Shown piece by piece: positions 1 through 6,231 of a stretch of 7,674 bases of DNA. The number at the start of each line of letters is the position of its first letter. Position 1 is the first letter of the stretch. Below the pieces are notes generated by a model that worked only from the letters and a program-made list of their open reading frames with translations, was not told the DNA's origin and did no database searches. The translations under genes and the position numbers were made by a program. Where the stretch lies: the NCBI GenBank assembly GCA_019309685.1, contig JAFDFT010000098.1, positions 1 through 7,674 on the forward strand. The letters are read 5' to 3'. The DNA comes from Deltaproteobacteria bacterium (lineage in GTDB: Bacteria; Desulfobacterota; Desulfobacteria; Desulfobacterales; JAABPS01).

Positions 1-1
1 T

Positions 2-205
2 TACTATATGACCCAGACCGGGGCGAAACCGCCAACATTTATCTGTTTTGTAAATTATCCGGAGTCCGTTCACTTCTCATATAAACGATATCTTATTAAT
101 CAAATCCGGGAAGCGGCAGGTCTTAACCAAACGCCGATCCGCCTGATATTTAGAAGAAGAACAGGCAGGATTGAATTTGGAAGAAAGAAAAAAAGGAAAA
201 GATGA
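2..205 (+). CDS. der: GTPase Der (EngA), C-terminal end only
   Basis: This is the last 67 codons of a gene that begins left of the window; the reading frame is open to the first base and stops at TGA 203-205. The protein matches the C-terminal KH-like domain of Der, the double-GTPase that helps assemble the 50S ribosomal subunit in the cytoplasm. Visible hallmarks are PPTFICFVN, then an aromatic-rich helix with HFSYKRYLINQIREA, then TPIRLIFRRR, and a strongly basic tail ending in RKKKRKR. These follow each other in the order and spacing usual for the family. The two GTPase domains lie outside the window, so their integrity cannot be judged. The ATG at position 8 is an internal methionine, not the start. 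No convincing T-tailed terminator follows directly. Confidence 0.93.
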   Translation, partial: YYMTQTGAKPPTFICFVNYPESVHFSYKRYLINQIREAAGLNQTPIRLIFRRRTGRIEFGRKKKRKR

Positions 206-337
206 AAAAGCGCCGTATTCAAAGGTTGGGTAACCAAATGTTATGTACATTTTACTTACTTTTGATTTATATGAAAAATTTAAATATACTCCGATAATAC
301 CAATTTTCTCAATGCCATATCGGAATTGTTTGACGAA

Positions 338-419
338 AGTGCCCCAATAGTTGGGGTTTCTGGAACTTGCTGGAAGACAAAATAGACTCGGTTGCATAAA
401 CTCCAAATATTGGGGCACT
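338..419. repeat. 82-bp element bounded by a 17-bp inverted repeat
   Basis: The left arm 338-354 (agtgccccaatagttgg) is the reverse complement of the right arm 403-419 except for one mismatch. The outer 12 bases of each arm match perfectly. The left arm also starts a small local hairpin (ccccaa-tag-ttgggg, 342-356) followed by TTT. The 48 bases between the arms show no open reading frame. This is the main content of the 337-bp gap between der and rarA. It could be a folded RNA or terminator region downstream of der, a small non-autonomous mobile or palindromic repeat, or a protein-binding site. The sequence alone does not decide. The repeat itself is seen directly; any function is inference. 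Confidence 0.6.
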
Positions 420-529
420 AAAAAGATCTCCTAAATATTAACTCAGATATGGCCTTTCGAAAACAGGCATTATCTCTGTTAGGAATCGGCACTTCCAACT
501 AAATTGGAGAAAACTTTAATTATATAAGC

Positions 530-535
530 AAGGAG
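530..535 (+). promoter_or_regulatory. Ribosome binding site fixing the TTG start of rarA
   Basis: AAGGAG lies 7 bases before TTG 543-545. The next in-frame ATG is codon 22, already inside the conserved region and without such a site, so the TTG is the likely start. Confidence 0.75.
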
Positions 536-542
536 AAAATAA

Positions 543-1919
543 TTGGATCTTTTTGACTATGCTTCAAATAAAGCCGCTGAAGATTCTAAGCCCCTTGCAG
601 AAAGAATGCGGCCGCGAACATTAGAAGGATTTGTCGGACAGGAACACATTGCAGGAGAGGGTGCCTTAATTCGAAATGCCATTGAAAAAGACAAAATATT
701 TTCGATGATTTTATGGGGTCCTCCAGGTTGCGGGAAAACAACGCTGGCCAGAATTGTCGCCATTGAAACCCACTCTTACTTCGCGCAATTTTCAGCAGTG
801 CTTTCAGGGGTCAAAGATATCCGATCAGTGATTGAAGAAGCAAAAAACCAGCTGAAATTTAACAAAAAACGGACAATCCTTTTTGTAGATGAGATTCATC
901 GGTTCAACAAAGCCCAACAGGACGCTTTTCTGGGTCATGTTGAGAGCGGATTGATCACACTTATCGGTGCAACCACTGAAAATCCGTCTTTTGAGATTAT
1001 TGCTGCCCTGATATCAAGATGCCGTGTAATAACGTTGAATCAATTATCCCCGGATCATATCGCAGTGATTCTTAATCGTGCTGCTAAAGATAAGGAAAAT
1101 GGTGTGGGAAAATCAGGGTTTGTATTGGAAAAAGACGCCTTAGATCATCTGGTTCAGATTTCAGATGGAGATGTGCGAACAGCCTTAAACGGACTGGAAA
1201 TCGCAGCAGAATTATTGCTTGCCGAAAGTGCACAGGCAGGTAAGAAAAAGAGAAAGATTATTACATTAGCGGCAGTTGAAAACGCTCTCCAAAAGAAAGC
1301 GCTTTTATACGACAAATCCGGCTAAGAACATTATAATATTATTTCCGCTTTACATAAGAGCCTGCGCGGTAGTGATCCGGATGCAGCACTATACTGGCTT
1401 ACAAGGATGCTGGTGGCAGGAGAAGATCCCCTTTATATCGCCAGGCGAATGGTTCGGTTCGCGAGCGAGGATATAGGGAACGCTGATCCTGCGGCCCTGC
1501 AAATAGCTTTAAATGCCATGGAGGCTTTCAGATTCCTTGGCCAGCCAGAAGGGGAGCTGGCGCTTGCTCAAGCAGCTGTTTATCTGGCAACAGCGCCGAA
1601 GAGTAACAGTATCTATGCAGCCTATGATAGAGTAAGGGCAGATATCGACAAAACGGGGGCGTTGCCTGTTCCGATGCATATACGAAACGCGCCAACAAAG
1701 CTGATGAAAGATTTAGGGTATGGCAAAGGCTATCAATATGCTCATGATTTTCAAGACGCTTTTATTCCGCAAAGATATTTACCGGATAATTTAAAAGACA
1801 GAATATACTACACACCTTCTGAGAGGGCCTATGAAAAAGTTGTCAAAGAGCGGCTTGAAAAATGGCGGAGGTTGCAGAAAATGGTCGATAATAAAGAAGG
1901 GAAAGAGGAGAAGAAATAA
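543..1919 (+). pseudogene. rarA: Replication-associated recombination protein A (RarA/MgsA), interrupted by an in-frame TAA
   Basis: RarA is a cytoplasmic AAA+ ATPase of the clamp-loader type that acts at stalled replication forks. The protein begins MDLFDYA, as usual for the family. It carries Walker A GPPGCGKT (residues 59-66), Walker B ILFVDEIH (112-119), sensor 1 IGATTENPSFE (141-151) and a sensor 2 region GDVRTALN (209-216). Translation stops at TAA 1323-1325 (codon 261), just after YDKSG. Past this codon the same frame continues with EHYNIISALHKSLRGSDPDAALYWL and the whole C-terminal tetramerisation domain, ending at TAA 1917-1919. Total length, 458 codons counting the TAA, fits a normal RarA. 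Family members usually have an acidic residue where the TAA sits, so one GAA-to-TAA change would explain it. The 260-aa product would keep the ATPase core and lose the C-terminal half. ATG 1407 has no good ribosome binding site, so restart looks unlikely. Gly131 stands where LPHVE proline is usual. A sequencing error is possible. Confidence 0.85.
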
Positions 1920-1970
1920 GGATCGTTTCCAAAGTTGATGATCTTAGAAGGATTCGAGTGAAGCAATAAA

Positions 1971-2078
1971 AATATCGAATGATTAACGCCGAATGTAGAA
2001 TGTCGAAGGGAGTGCGTGATTATCATTTTTACAGCCAGTAAAAAGAGAAAAAAACTTCGTGATTCGGTGTTCGATATT
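1971..2078. repeat. Degenerate inverted repeat of GAATGTCGAA / TTCGATATT words
   Basis: Three nested pairs of arms are visible. aatatcga (1971-1978) pairs with tcgatatt (2071-2078). aacgccgaat (1985-1994) pairs with attcggtgtt (2062-2071) with one mismatch. cgaag (2004-2008) pairs with cttcg (2055-2059). The left half also repeats cgaatg and gaatgtcgaa words directly. The element fills the gap between the end of rarA and the convergent NRDE-family gene. Elements of this look are common between genes in Desulfobacterota genomes; that is recollection, not a search. It may be a palindromic interspersed repeat, or it may serve as a two-way transcription end for the convergent genes. No T-run typical of a terminator is present. 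Confidence 0.55.
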
Positions 2079-2121
2079 CAAAATCCGACATTTGTTGTTT
2101 GAATAAATACTTGAATCTTTT

Positions 2122-2910
2122 TTATGAAAATAACGTTGGTAGGTCCAGTTTAAACTCAAAAGTTTCAGGCTCTTTCAATTCAGGATTTAAGGGGACATGG
2201 GTTTGTTCCAAAAAAGTTGCTTCTCCTGTTTTTTTAATCAAAATCAATGAAGATGACATGGTTCCATAGACATCGCTTTTTATAAACAAAGGAGAAAGCA
2301 TTCGCTCCCATTCAATACCCACGCCCGTATCAGGAAGCATCTTATCCGGTGGTGGAGTATGGTCTTTAAGCATATCCAGGATATCGGATGAACTGAATTG
2401 ATCTTTTTTATCAAGCAGGGCTTGCAGACGGGTTTTTCCTTTTTGAACCTTGGGCCAGGGCGTATTAAGAAGATCGTTGCTCAAGCCGTAAATGCCGGGG
2501 GATATTTTTTCAATGGCATCGCTTCTATTTGAATAATAATAAAGGCCTGAAGAATCGCCTACCAGCAAGTTGAATCCATTATAATTTATTCCGGATGCTT
2601 TTATGTGCTCAAGATATTGCCTTGCAGACTGAGTACCGGACAAAAAATGACTAACCAGAAGACCTCTGGATGGTGCGTCTTCAATGATTGATAATGGGTC
2701 CCTGAAATTGGTGATAGCTGCAATTCGCCCGGATAATGAGATGCCCAGCCAGGTTCCCCGGCTCTTCAGGTCGCGGCCTGCGAGGATATTGGGTGAATCT
2801 TCCCAAAATGCCAGAGTTTTTGTAGGACGATCATAAAACTCATCTCTATTGGCAGCAAGCACAAGCTTATAATCAGGGTGCGTATTATAAGAAAAAAGGA
2901 TAAGACACAT
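2122..2910 (-). CDS. NRDE family protein (TANGO2-like, DUF833)
   Basis: A complete 262-aa protein that starts MCLILF and carries the family signature NRDE at residues 21-24 (within ANRDEFYDRPT). It is followed by AGRDLKSRGTWLG (44-56), TNFRDP (67-72), SRG (81-83) and YNGFNLLVGD, then GLSNDLLNTPWPKV. Cys2 directly after the initiator methionine is conserved in the family, and its length is typical. Eukaryotic TANGO2 relatives are linked to haem and lipid handling; the role of the bacterial members is not established, so no reaction is assigned. There is no signal peptide or membrane segment, which suggests a cytoplasmic protein. The start is supported by a GAGGAG-like site just upstream (complement of about 2914-2919) and by the MC start. 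It stands alone on the minus strand, convergent with rarA and divergent from the thiolase gene. Confidence 0.9.
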   Translation of the reverse strand: MCLILFSYNTHPDYKLVLAANRDEFYDRPTKTLAFWEDSPNILAGRDLKSRGTWLGISLSGRIAAITNFRDPLSIIEDAPSRGLLVSHFLSGTQSARQYLEHIKASGINYNGFNLLVGDSSGLYYYSNRSDAIEKISPGIYGLSNDLLNTPWPKVQKGKTRLQALLDKKDQFSSSDILDMLKDHTPPPDKMLPDTGVGIEWERMLSPLFIKSDVYGTMSSSLILIKKTGEATFLEQTHVPLNPELKEPETFEFKLDLPTLFS

Positions 2911-2933
2911 GTTCTCCTCATTGACCTTTTCAT

Positions 2934-2960
2934 ATTATATATGTTAGTCATGATTTCCAA
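2934..2960 (-). promoter_or_regulatory. Candidate sigma-70 promoter for the NRDE-family gene
   Basis: On the minus strand a perfect TATAAT (complement of 2934-2939) is preceded by TTGGAA (complement of 2955-2960) with a 15-base gap. This would start RNA near 2927, giving a leader of about 17 bases that contains the ribosome binding site. The spacing is shorter than the usual 17, so the -35 box is less certain than the -10 box. No equally good promoter was found for the thiolase gene on the other strand. Confidence 0.4.
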
Positions 2961-3022
2961 AAAGATGTATTTAAATAGATAAATAATATAACCAAAAAAA
3001 TCAATAGAAGGAGATTTTACGT

Positions 3023-4312
3023 ATGAAAGAAGTTGTTATAGTCAGTGGCTCTCGTACAGCAGTGGGTGCTTTTGGAGGCGGATTAAAAGACGTACCGGTT
3101 GTTGAATTAGGCGCACTGGTGATGAAGGACACATTAAAAAGGGCGGGGATGAGGCCGGTTAAAGATATGGAAATGATACAAAACACACCTGAAAAATTAA
3201 AGAATCAGGGCCAAGTTGATCTCGAAAAAACCGCTTATGATTACGATGAATCCAGCGAATCTATTACCATTGATGAAGTGATCATGGGAAATGTACTGCA
3301 GGCGTGCCAGGGTCAAAATCCGGCCAGGCAGGCTATGATAAAAGCAGGTATTCCAAAAGAAACTCCAGCCATGACCATTAACAAGGTGTGCGGTTCAGGT
3401 CTGAAGGCGATCGCATTGGGTGCCAGTGCGATTATGACCGGTCAGGCAAATGTAATTATTGCTGGTGGACAGGAAAATATGAGCCTTGCGCCCATGGCAC
3501 TGCCCAAGGCAAGGTGGGGACATCGTATGGAGCTTACGGGCATGGGTGATATTTACGATCTCATGGTTTTTGATGGATTATTTGAAATTTTCTATGGATA
3601 TCATATGGGTATCACCGCTGAGAATATCGCTTCATTATACACTATTTCCCGAAAGGAGCAGGATGAACTTAGCGTGTTAAGTCATCAGCGTGCGAGGCAG
3701 TCCATAGAAAGCGGCATTTTCAGTGAAGAGATTATTCCGGTGAAGATCAAAACGCGAAAAGGTGAAACAGTTTTTGAAACAGATGAGCGGCCAATGGACA
3801 CCGACATGGATAAAATGTCAAAATTAAGGCCTGCATTTAAGAAAGATGGAACCGTTACTGCAGGAAACGCTTCAGGAATAAATGACGGTGCGGCAGCAGT
3901 CTTATTGATGAGTGCGGATAAGGCAAAGGAAATGAATCTTGATCCGATTGTTAAAATAAAGGGCTTTGCCAGCGGCGGGGTTGATCCAGCGTATATGGGT
4001 CTGGGACCGATACCTGCAGTTAGAAAAGTACTAAGTGATACGGGTTTGGATATAAAAGAAATTGATTTGATTGAACTCAACGAAGCCTTTGCAGCTCAAG
4101 CCATTGGATGCATGAAGGAGTTTGGGCTCGACACTGACAAACCGAATGAACTCGGCAGCGGTATTTCACTGGGGCATCCAATCGGCTGCACAGGTGCGCG
4201 GCAGATGGTAACAGGCATGAACCAGATGAAGCGAAAAGAATATTCCACAGGGTTGATTACCATGTGTATCGGCGGAGGGATGGGCATGGCGATGATTATT
4301 GAGAGATCATAA
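3023..4312 (+). CDS. Acetyl-CoA acetyltransferase (thiolase) with an N-terminal insertion
   Basis: A complete 429-aa thiolase. Family members condense two acetyl-CoA to acetoacetyl-CoA or cleave 3-ketoacyl-CoA, acting in the cytoplasm in fatty-acid or short-chain acyl-CoA metabolism. The N-terminus KEVVIVSGSRTAVGAFGG is typical. The acyl-accepting cysteine is Cys123 in NKVCGSGLKA. NEAF lies at 353-356, the catalytic His385 is in GHPIGCTGAR, and the second catalytic Cys415 is in CIGGGMGMAM, so all key residues are present. Most thiolases are about 390-395 aa; the extra length comes from a hydrophilic segment of about 35 residues near 47-82, between the RAGMRP helix and DEVIMGNVLQA. AGGAG at 3009-3013 lies 9 bases before ATG 3023. 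No flanking acyl-CoA dehydrogenase, hydratase or CoA transferase is present, so biosynthetic versus degradative use cannot be decided from context, and no specific symbol is given. Confidence 0.93.
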   Translation: MKEVVIVSGSRTAVGAFGGGLKDVPVVELGALVMKDTLKRAGMRPVKDMEMIQNTPEKLKNQGQVDLEKTAYDYDESSESITIDEVIMGNVLQACQGQNPARQAMIKAGIPKETPAMTINKVCGSGLKAIALGASAIMTGQANVIIAGGQENMSLAPMALPKARWGHRMELTGMGDIYDLMVFDGLFEIFYGYHMGITAENIASLYTISRKEQDELSVLSHQRARQSIESGIFSEEIIPVKIKTRKGETVFETDERPMDTDMDKMSKLRPAFKKDGTVTAGNASGINDGAAAVLLMSADKAKEMNLDPIVKIKGFASGGVDPAYMGLGPIPAVRKVLSDTGLDIKEIDLIELNEAFAAQAIGCMKEFGLDTDKPNELGSGISLGHPIGCTGARQMVTGMNQMKRKEYSTGLITMCIGGGMGMAMIIERS

Positions 4313-4358
4313 AGTGATAAAATAGACAAATGGAATATCAACCAAAGGCTTTTAATTG

Positions 4359-4391
4359 GGTTTTAGGTTTTAGGTGTTCCCGCTTTTGCGG
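4359..4391. repeat. Short tandem ggtttta words followed by a small GC hairpin
   Basis: ggtttta occurs twice in tandem with part of a third copy (4359-4375). A 4-bp hairpin ccgc-tttt-gcgg follows at 4380-4391. The structure is too small to call a terminator. It is listed because it is part of the little visible structure in the 392-bp gap between the thiolase gene and the small membrane protein gene. Confidence 0.3.
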
Positions 4392-4564
4392 AGCCTGTCC
4401 AAGGGGCTTCTGACTGCAAATAACTGTATCTGAAAATAGAATTGCATCCTTTTAAAAATAGGCATTATCTTCGCTGCTATTTAAACTTTTTTACTTTACT
4501 TATCAGTCGGTTACTGCTAATGTTTATTTTCGATGAATACTAAAGATTAGGTGTCAAATATTCT

Positions 4565-4594
4565 TAAGATTCGGTTATTTATAACCGAATCTTA
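4565..4594. terminator. Perfect 13-bp palindrome, possible terminator or binding site
   Basis: taagattcggtta (4565-4577) is exactly repeated as its reverse complement at 4582-4594, leaving a 4-base loop ttta. The following bases are gacttttg, so there is only a short T-run of four, three bases after the stem. It lies about 250 bases past the thiolase stop and 110 bases before the start of the 51-aa gene. It could end transcription from the thiolase side, or be a dimeric regulator site ahead of the small gene. The hairpin is seen directly; the terminator role is inference. Confidence 0.4.
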
Positions 4595-4636
4595 GACTTT
4601 TGACGAAAAAGAGTTTACTTTCATAAATTGCTGAAA

Positions 4637-4664
4637 TTGAAACTTTCATTAAAAATAAAATAAT
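4637..4664 (+). promoter_or_regulatory. Candidate sigma-70 promoter for the 51-aa gene
   Basis: TTGAAA (4637-4642) and AATAAT (4659-4664) each match five of six consensus bases and are 16 bases apart. RNA would begin near 4671, leaving a leader of about 34 bases that carries the ribosome binding site. The region is AT-rich, so a chance match is possible. Confidence 0.4.
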
Positions 4665-4704
4665 TGCACGACAAAGTATTTCAAAAATTACAGGAGATTT
4701 TACG

Positions 4705-4860
4705 ATGAACATTACCAGAAAATTGGGAATATTAGTTGCTTTTGGTGTGCCTGCCATTGTTGGAAGCGGCATTGCATATGCCGTTTTTGGCAGTTATATA
4801 TCCGTTGTTATTTTTATCGTCCTTCTTTTGTCTTTTGCGGGTGGATTCATCAGCAGATAA
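4705..4860 (+). CDS. Small two-helix membrane protein, unknown function (51 aa)
   Basis: ATG 4705 to TAA 4858-4860 encodes 51 residues starting MNITRKLGILVAFGV and ending AGGFISR. Two hydrophobic stretches are visible, about residues 8-27 and 31-48, separated by a short FGSY turn. Lys and Arg stand near the N-terminus and a single Arg at the C-terminus, so both ends are probably cytoplasmic. AGGAG (4692-4696) lies 8 bases before the ATG, and the 13 bases 4692-4704 are identical to the ribosome-binding leader of the thiolase gene (3009-3021). A promoter-like pair lies upstream. I do not recognise the family. The strong translation signals and the clean membrane pattern argue for a real gene; the short length leaves room for chance. 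No neighbour suggests a partner; the nearest membrane protein is the AI-2E-family gene downstream. Confidence 0.65.
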   Translation: MNITRKLGILVAFGVPAIVGSGIAYAVFGSYISVVIFIVLLLSFAGGFISR

Positions 4861-4981
4861 AGACCCTGTCTTTAATATTTGAAAAATATTCTTCACAGCA
4901 GTATTATACGTAAATCTAATTAGTTATCGTGTAGGTAGCTTAGTTTTTAGCCTGCTAGTGTCCGTTTAGAAATTAGATATT

Positions 4982-5089
4982 TTGTTCGAGTTCAAAGAAG
5001 GCGATCCGCCAAAGTTCGGTGGCGAATTAAAATTTGAGCCTGACAAAGAAATCGGGCAAAATAGCAATTTATGGACGGGCACCAGTTAA
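4982..5089 (+). other. Short protein-like open stretch, possible coding remnant or repeat
   Basis: In the frame of TTG 4982 the sequence reads FEFKEGDPPKFGGELKFEPDKE and onward to TAA 5087-5089, about 35 residues, opened by a stop at 4967-4969. The residues are hydrophilic and protein-like, but there is no ribosome binding site and no recognised family. A second frame is also open from 5034 into the AI-2E-family gene. It may be the end of a decayed gene, a palindromic repeat unit or chance. It occupies the part of the 4861-5099 gap nearest the next gene; the rest of that gap holds only an AT-rich hairpin at 4874-4890. Confidence 0.2.
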
Positions 5090-5090
5090 T

Positions 5091-5098
5091 GGAGGAGG
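5091..5098 (+). promoter_or_regulatory. Ribosome binding site deciding the AI-2E-family start
   Basis: GGAGGAGG is a strong Shine-Dalgarno match but leaves only 1-4 bases before ATG 5100, depending on which half pairs. ATG 5124 is 25 bases beyond it. ATG 5100 is preferred over the longer TTG 5034 form, yet the tight spacing keeps the choice open. Confidence 0.55.
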
Positions 5099-5099
5099 T

Positions 5100-6182
5100 A
5101 TGGAAGTCGGCACATCTAGGAATATGATATTGTGGTTTTTTCTGACTTTTTTTATTATTTCCATACTTATGCTGGGATGGCTTCTATGGCCTTTTATTTC
5201 AATTATTATTATTGCTTCCGTGGTGACCGGGATTTTTAAACCTGTTTATAAATTTATAATCGTAAAGACAAAAATTTCTCCCAATTTTGCTTCATTATTC
5301 ACCTGTTTTCTTTTATTTCTTATCCTTTTTGTGCCCATTGTATTTTTTGTCAGTATTTTAACCAAGGAGGCGTATGAACTCTATCTGATGGGAAAAAATG
5401 CAGTAATAGGAGATCAGATCAAGAATCTTATCGAGAACAGTAAAATCATTGAAAAAGCGAACGATCTTTTATCTACTTTTGGCTATGAGCTTACGGGTGA
5501 TGAGTTTACCAAGTCGATTTCAGAAGTTGGGCGGATTGTCGGGTTTTTTCTTTTCGAGCAAACCCGTTGGGTTGCGACCAATGTGTTAAATTTTTTGGTT
5601 AATTTCTTTTTGATGCTTCTTGTCATTTTTTATCTTCTTATTGATGGGGATCGACTGATTTCATTTATTGTCGATCTTTCTCCTTTACCAAAAGACCAGG
5701 ATGAAAAGCTGATTCAGAAATTTAAGGATATGGCAGGTGCAATCCTGATTGGAAACGGTCTTGGCGGCTTGATTCAGGGGGCCATAGGAGGTTTTTTGTT
5801 TATGTTTTTTGGGTTAAACTCTCCTTTTCTATGGGGAGTTATTATGGCGTTTCTGGCATTTTTGCCAATTGTTGGTATTGGTGCTGTCTTTCTTCCAGCC
5901 GCATTTTATCTCTTCATAAAGGGACGGGTAGCTGCATCTATTTTCTTTATTGTGTTTTACATTGTTCTCTCTGGCAGTATCGAATATATTTTTAAACCTA
6001 AACTGGTGGGTGAACGCGTTAAAATGCATACACTACTGGTGTTTTTCTCAATTATCGGCGGCATGAAGCTTTTTGGAATCCTTGGCATCATTTACGGACC
6101 GCTTGTGGTCACCGGGTTTTTAACATTAACCGATATTTATCATTCAAATTATCAAAAATTAATTGGAATTGAATGTGATTAG
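5100..6182 (+). CDS. AI-2E family transporter (PerM family membrane protein)
   Basis: With the start at ATG 5100 the protein has 360 residues, typical for the family. Two hydrophobic segments fill about residues 9-47, and a third about 64-88. A long hydrophilic, mostly helical stretch follows (about 90-160), then a segment near 163-185, and a dense membrane region from about 215 to the end. The family pattern FLPIVGIGAVFLPA sits near 254-267, and PKLVGERVKMHTLLVFFSIIGGMKLFGILGIIYGP is near 300-334. Members of this family include autoinducer-2 exporters and Na+/H+ antiporter-like proteins, so the substrate here is unknown. The frame is open back to TTG 5034, but that stretch has no ribosome binding site. 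GGAGGAGG (5091-5098) sits very close to ATG 5100, and ATG 5124 is an alternative. gyrA follows 49 bases after the stop and may share the transcript. Confidence 0.88.
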   Translation: MEVGTSRNMILWFFLTFFIISILMLGWLLWPFISIIIIASVVTGIFKPVYKFIIVKTKISPNFASLFTCFLLFLILFVPIVFFVSILTKEAYELYLMGKNAVIGDQIKNLIENSKIIEKANDLLSTFGYELTGDEFTKSISEVGRIVGFFLFEQTRWVATNVLNFLVNFFLMLLVIFYLLIDGDRLISFIVDLSPLPKDQDEKLIQKFKDMAGAILIGNGLGGLIQGAIGGFLFMFFGLNSPFLWGVIMAFLAFLPIVGIGAVFLPAAFYLFIKGRVAASIFFIVFYIVLSGSIEYIFKPKLVGERVKMHTLLVFFSIIGGMKLFGILGIIYGPLVVTGFLTLTDIYHSNYQKLIGIECD

Positions 6183-6231
6183 TTAGGTAAGACATTAAAC
6201 ACATTTACATAAAAGAGATTAGGAAAGATCT

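Noticed and set aside
77..418. 113-aa open frame on the minus strand overlapping the end of der
   Set aside because: It runs antisense through der and the inverted-repeat element, has no recognisable domain and no ribosome binding site; a shadow frame.
338..419. Integron attC-like site
   Set aside because: The arms do not contain matching GTTRRRY and RYYYAAC core sites, and there is no integrase or cassette structure.
1323..1325. Programmed stop-codon recoding in rarA
   Set aside because: Known amino-acid insertion systems use UGA or UAG, not UAA, and no recoding hairpin was recognised; mutation or sequencing error is simpler.
1407..1919. Independent gene starting at ATG 1407
   Set aside because: The protein is the C-terminal half of RarA in the same frame as the upstream part, conservation begins before 1407, and no usable ribosome binding site precedes it.
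3685..4080. 131-aa minus-strand open frame inside the thiolase gene
   Set aside because: It is fully antisense to a well-conserved enzyme and shows no family features; a by-product of codon composition.
4874..4890. Hairpin aatattt-gaa-aaatatt as terminator of the 51-aa gene
   Set aside because: The stem is perfect but only 7 AT pairs, with no T-run after it; too weak to call.
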